Of a stretch of DNA of 64,000 nucleotides, positions 61,659 through 64,000 are shown one piece after another. This DNA is from JAUSIK01 sp964547875 (GTDB taxonomy: Archaea > Nanobdellota > Nanobdellia > Pacearchaeales > GW2011-AR1). The position numbers and the translations under genes are program-made. Positions within the stretch are counted from its first letter, which is position 1. Every line of letters begins with the position of its first letter. Location of the stretch: contig CAZJPE010000002.1 in NCBI GenBank assembly GCA_964547875.1, positions 107,177-171,176 on the forward strand, in the 5' to 3' direction. Below the pieces are notes generated by a model that saw only the letters and a program-made list of their open reading frames with translations, did not search any database and was not told where the DNA came from.

Positions 61659-61803
61659 GGAGGCGGAGGGAATCGAACCCCCGGCGCCACGAGCACTGAC
61701 TCATTGCTCCAACTCTCAGTGAGATGAAGTCCTGAGACTTCAGTTTCACATCATCTTAACTTATGTTAAATAATCGTGTGCTCTCCCACTGAGCTACGCC
61801 TCC
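61659..61803 (-). tRNA. tRNA with a ~74-nt intron (anticodon unresolved)
   Basis: Acceptor GGAGGCG pairs with CGCCTCC, D-stem GCTC with GAGC, T-arm GGGGG-TTCGATT-CCCTC (one G-T). The anticodon stem appears as CACGA/TCGTG, with about 74 nt beyond a 7-nt loop. The canonical splice reading gives an unlikely anticodon, ATT, so the intron position may be non-canonical or there may be two introns. The insert contains ATGATG, two CTGA boxes and several hairpins (GAAGTC-TCAG-GACTTC; CACTGA/TCAGTG). Confidence 0.75.
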
Positions 61804-61849
61804 ATATGAAAATAAGATATAATGGGCTTTTAAACTTTTTTAGAAAAAT

Positions 61850-62180
61850 GTGAGCCAGAAATAGGCCAGATTCTGTCAAATCTCGCTTAATTGCGAACGA
61901 TTTGTGCTGACATCTGTCTAAGCGAGCGGCTTGGGCTCTTGCATCGGCGAAGGCAGTCGTTTCATCCTTTCTCTCTCTTCTTTGCTTCCTGCAGGTTCAT
62001 TGCTCGGAGAGAGCGGTATCGTTTCTGTTCTGGAGCTCTGCCTCACGACAGCTTCCTTTTCAGAAAGTCGCTTTTTCAGACTCCTTTGGAGTTTGGATGT
62101 CCGGACCTTCCTCAGCATTAGAACTCATTCCAGTTCTTTCCAATTTAATGGATAATGCCGTAATCAGCTATCTGACTCAC
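61850..62180 (-). ncRNA. rnpB: RNase P RNA
   Basis: The ends pair as P1 (GTGAGTCAGA with TCTGGCTCAC). Near the 5' end is GAGGAAGGTCCGGAC, the conserved CR-I core, and near the 3' end ACAGAATCTGGCCTATTTC, the CR-V/P4-side signature. Length about 331 nt fits archaeal RNase P RNA. It removes 5' leaders from tRNAs. It is 47 nt upstream of the intron-bearing tRNA. Confidence 0.92.
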
Positions 62181-62242
62181 TCAAATTTAGGTTGAGGAGG
62201 GTTTATAAACATTTTTATAAACCTGCATTCCTAGATATACGG

Positions 62243-62686
62243 ATGAAAAGAAATGACTTAAAAAGGCGAGGAGATGATAAATTCTTTAATTTATCTGCAA
62301 TTGTTTTATTCGGGATATTTTTAATTATAGGAATAGTATTCTATGTTTCATTAAACATTGTTAAGTCTGGAGATAAATTAGGAAGCACTAGCAGAGTGGT
62401 GACTTTATCGCCTGATGAGAAAGGCAAGAATTTTAATTTTGGAATTGAAGAGATAATTTATTCTGTTGTTTTTGCTTTATTCATGTCTGGATTCTTATTT
62501 TGGGCAAAGTCTATTATGACTAAGAATACTTTTTTAGGAATAGTGATAGGCATTATCGGGAGCGCGATAATAGGATATGCATTTTATCTGCAATATTGGG
62601 GGCCTTATACTGCAGGATTTATGCTTGCAACAGGATTAGTTGTTTTAGCTTATCTTGGAATGAATTTTTTTAAGTATAAAAATTGA
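62243..62686 (+). CDS. Small polytopic membrane protein, unknown
   Basis: 147 aa from ATG 62243 (MKRNDLKRRGDDKFFNLSAI). An upstream in-frame start at 62192 would overlap the RNase P promoter region. Four helices (about residues 17-40, 68-88, 95-118, 122-142). A TTTATAAAC box lies about 30-40 bp upstream. No family recognised. Confidence 0.6.
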   Translation: MKRNDLKRRGDDKFFNLSAIVLFGIFLIIGIVFYVSLNIVKSGDKLGSTSRVVTLSPDEKGKNFNFGIEEIIYSVVFALFMSGFLFWAKSIMTKNTFLGIVIGIIGSAIIGYAFYLQYWGPYTAGFMLATGLVVLAYLGMNFFKYKN

Positions 62687-62722
62687 GATGTAGGATTATT
62701 TGCTAATTTGTGATAGTTATAC

Positions 62723-62971
62723 TTACCTTAATATGCCATAGGGTCTATTCTCTAAGTAATTTTTTCCTTGAATTCCTTCAATAACTTTTGGTTTAAGCAA
62801 ATACCTTCCTTCTGTTGCAAGACTAGTCGCATGTTTATAATCTGAAGCACAAAAAGAAAGTTCTATTATTTCCCCATCTTGTGGATTAATGCCTCTTAAA
62901 ATATACAGATTTTTTACTTCTCTTGCAGTTAATTTTGATTTAATATCTTCTTTTAGATTTTCTTTTTCCAT
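62723..62971 (-). CDS. Small hypothetical protein
   Basis: 82 aa. MEKENLKEDIKSKLTAREVK then NLYILRGINPQDGEIIELSF and CASDYKHATSLATEGRYLLK. Helix then strand layout; no motif that I recognise. The DYKHATSLATEG stretch suggests a small alpha/beta fold. Upstream TTTAAACATTTATA is promoter-like. Confidence 0.5.
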   Translation of the reverse strand: MEKENLKEDIKSKLTAREVKNLYILRGINPQDGEIIELSFCASDYKHATSLATEGRYLLKPKVIEGIQGKNYLENRPYGILR

Positions 62972-63054
62972 AAATTTTATGGTTCTTTATCTACTATTTA
63001 AACATTTATAATATCAAATAAAAAACAAATCGGCAAGGAGAAAGGCAATTTACT

Positions 63055-63340
63055 GAAATATAAGTAAGGCTATTAGTAGCTGCGTGCTGAACTCCTCCTT
63101 GCGTCGGAGCTTACACACCAGCTCTATCAACGTCATCTTCTATGACGGCCTTAGTTGTCTCGTCTTGCGGATGGCTTCGTCCTTAGATGCTTTCAGGACT
63201 TATCCACTGATGCGTAGCTGCCCAGCCTGCTCTTAACAACTGGTAAACCAGAGGCACCCGAGCACTGTTCCTCTCGTACTAAATGCTCGTTCCACTCAAA
63301 CAACAGCGCGCCTAGTAGATATCACACAAACTGCCTCACG
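63055..63340 (-). rRNA. 23S rRNA, 3' exon
   Basis: The complement carries the conserved CGTGAGGCAG, the sarcin-ricin loop core AGTACGAGAGGAAC and the closing GCTGGGCAGCTACGCATCAGTGGATAAG region. The 3' end at about 63055 is estimated from the last conserved block. Transcription runs leftward from beyond the right edge. Confidence 0.93.
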
Positions 63341-63942
63341 TACTTAATCAAAGCTTATGATTTTGCTTTGCGTGGACTATACCTTCATCCTTTGCTTGTA
63401 ACAAAGGAGATCAGCGTGTTACATATTCTGTTAAAAGAATAAGTCTAAATTTTGTCAGAATTGACGGATTCCTATTTACATTTTTGCAAATGTAAAAAAT
63501 CTAAGTCTCTACGGGGGTAAATAATCTTAAGAAGATTGACTGTATTGATCTATTTTTATTCTTACAGCTCGACCATATTTTTTGATGGCATCTAAAGCCA
63601 ACTGATATTCTGGTAAAGCACTTATTAATGATTCTGGAAGATATCTTTCTATATTTTTAGTAACTCTTTCTAATTGAAGAGCGACATTTTCTAAACTCAT
63701 AACAATTCCTTCTTTAACAGAATCTCTATCTATAGTCATAAAAAAAGAGATATTTATTTCCTTTTTAAATCTTTCTTGACTATCACCTTCCCTCGGTATT
63801 GCCATTCTGCTCCAGTTTAAAAGCAAAAAGGTTCCACCGATATGAGCTGATTTTATTTTTCATGCGATTGCTCGCACGCAACGTCGTGTTTTTGATAGTT
63901 GCGTTTTGATACGGTTTCGTTAGTTTAAACTCTTCATATGTG
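63341..63942 (-). ncRNA. Group I-like intron in 23S rRNA
   Basis: About 600 nt separate the rRNA blocks AGCTGGGTTAAGAACG and CGTGAGGCAG, which are contiguous in normal 23S (E. coli about 2580-2605, next to the I-CreI site). Near the 3' end the complement reads AAGGATGAAGGTATAGTCC, close to the P7/S element of group I introns. An earlier AATCAGC...GGTGGAACC stretch may be P3-P4. Exact splice sites are uncertain by one or two bases. A 99-codon ORF lies inside. Confidence 0.75.
63527..63826 (-). CDS. Intron-internal ORF, unknown
   Basis: 99 aa (or 92 from the internal ATG at 63805). Helical: RDSVKEGIVMSLENVALQLE then RVTKNIERYLPESLISALPE. No LAGLIDADG, HNH or GIY-YIG motif was seen, so it is not a recognised homing endonuclease. 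It may be a maturase-like remnant or an unrelated small gene in a loop. Confidence 0.4.
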   Translation of the reverse strand: MLLNWSRMAIPREGDSQERFKKEINISFFMTIDRDSVKEGIVMSLENVALQLERVTKNIERYLPESLISALPEYQLALDAIKKYGRAVRIKIDQYSQSS

Positions 63943-64000
63943 CGTTCTTAACCCAGCTAACGATCCCTTTTAATGCGTGAACTCCGACACCCTTGGTAGC
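63943..64000 (-). rRNA. 23S rRNA, upstream exon (partial)
   Basis: The complement reads CTACCAAGGGTGTCGGAG and ends GTTAGCTGGGTTAAGAACG, the peptidyl-transferase-proximal part of domain V. The gene continues past the right edge. Confidence 0.9.

Noticed and set aside
61891..62155. Open reading frames on both strands across the RNase P RNA region
   Set aside because: They lie in the conserved RNase P RNA core, whose pairing and signature sequences explain the conservation; coding frames there are chance.
63527..63826. LAGLIDADG homing endonuclease in the rRNA intron
   Set aside because: The ORF has no LAGLIDADG motif and its position in the loop is the only hint.
1..64000. CRISPR array or Cas genes
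   Set aside because: No regularly spaced direct repeats of 24-40 bp with unique spacers and no Cas motifs were seen; the repeats here are explained by DGR, tandem Ig units and duplications.
1..64000. Insertion sequence or transposase gene
   Set aside because: No transposase-like DDE or HUH protein was found; the only mobile-type enzyme is the DGR reverse transcriptase, and the island at 35-41 kb carries no recombinase.

Overview
The window is visibly AT-rich archaeal DNA. Archaea-specific genes support this: ribosomal proteins S19e, L31e and L39e, TrmY, Cbf5, Hjc resolvase, a primase small subunit and a small histone-fold protein. Two tRNAs carry introns, an RNase P RNA is present, and promoters have TTTATAAA/TTTAAATA boxes. 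The many small toxin-antitoxin pairs, short proteins, class II lysyl-tRNA synthetase and Cys-rich secreted proteins suggest a DPANN-type archaeon (Woesearchaeota/Pacearchaeota-like); that placement is inference. A run of 100 Ns inside a repetitive gene shows this is a scaffolded assembly, probably metagenomic.

Layout. 1-19.6 kb is a surface-polysaccharide locus: flippase, WavE-like protein, small-molecule kinase, nucleotidyltransferase-HAD fusion, GT-C, GT9 and GT2 glycosyltransferases, two DegT-family enzymes (one an RfbH-type dehydratase), an epimerase, a nucleotide-sugar dehydrogenase and two methyltransferases. It is interrupted by two dockerin-repeat secreted proteins and a convergent HicA/HicB pair. 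19.9-28 kb holds an Ig-repeat surface protein, SecF-SecD, tRNA-Gly and an AI-2E-type permease. 28.3-43.5 kb carries a duplicated operon of pilin-like and giant Cys-rich membrane proteins. One giant protein is intact (1262 aa); its paralog is split into 504 + 757 aa by a 5.8-kb island of lipoproteins, MNT-HEPN, Nudix and gene remnants. 43.5-47.2 kb holds housekeeping genes and a broken VapC.

47.2-49.3 kb is a diversity-generating retroelement (DGR): reverse transcriptase (RT, frameshifted in a GA/GC dinucleotide tract), a 90-bp template repeat (TR) with nine AAY codons, and a target gene ending in a variable repeat (VR). A second target gene, with its own VR and the same ~200-bp downstream spacer and hairpin, lies 8.7 kb away inside a ribosomal-protein cluster (yhbY - target - rps19e - unknown - rpl39e - rpl31e). 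58-63 kb has NFACT-R and YhbY RNA-binding proteins, a DUF2283/DUF4258 pair, a primase subunit, an intron-bearing tRNA and RNase P RNA. The right edge is the 3' part of a 23S rRNA gene (minus strand) interrupted by a group-I-like intron at the I-CreI-type site.

How it fits together: the first third builds and decorates a surface glycan, SecDF supports export of the many secreted Cys-rich and lipoproteins, and the DGR rewrites the C-termini of two related proteins. Toxin-antitoxin pairs, remnants and repeats mark 35-60 kb as the most plastic part.
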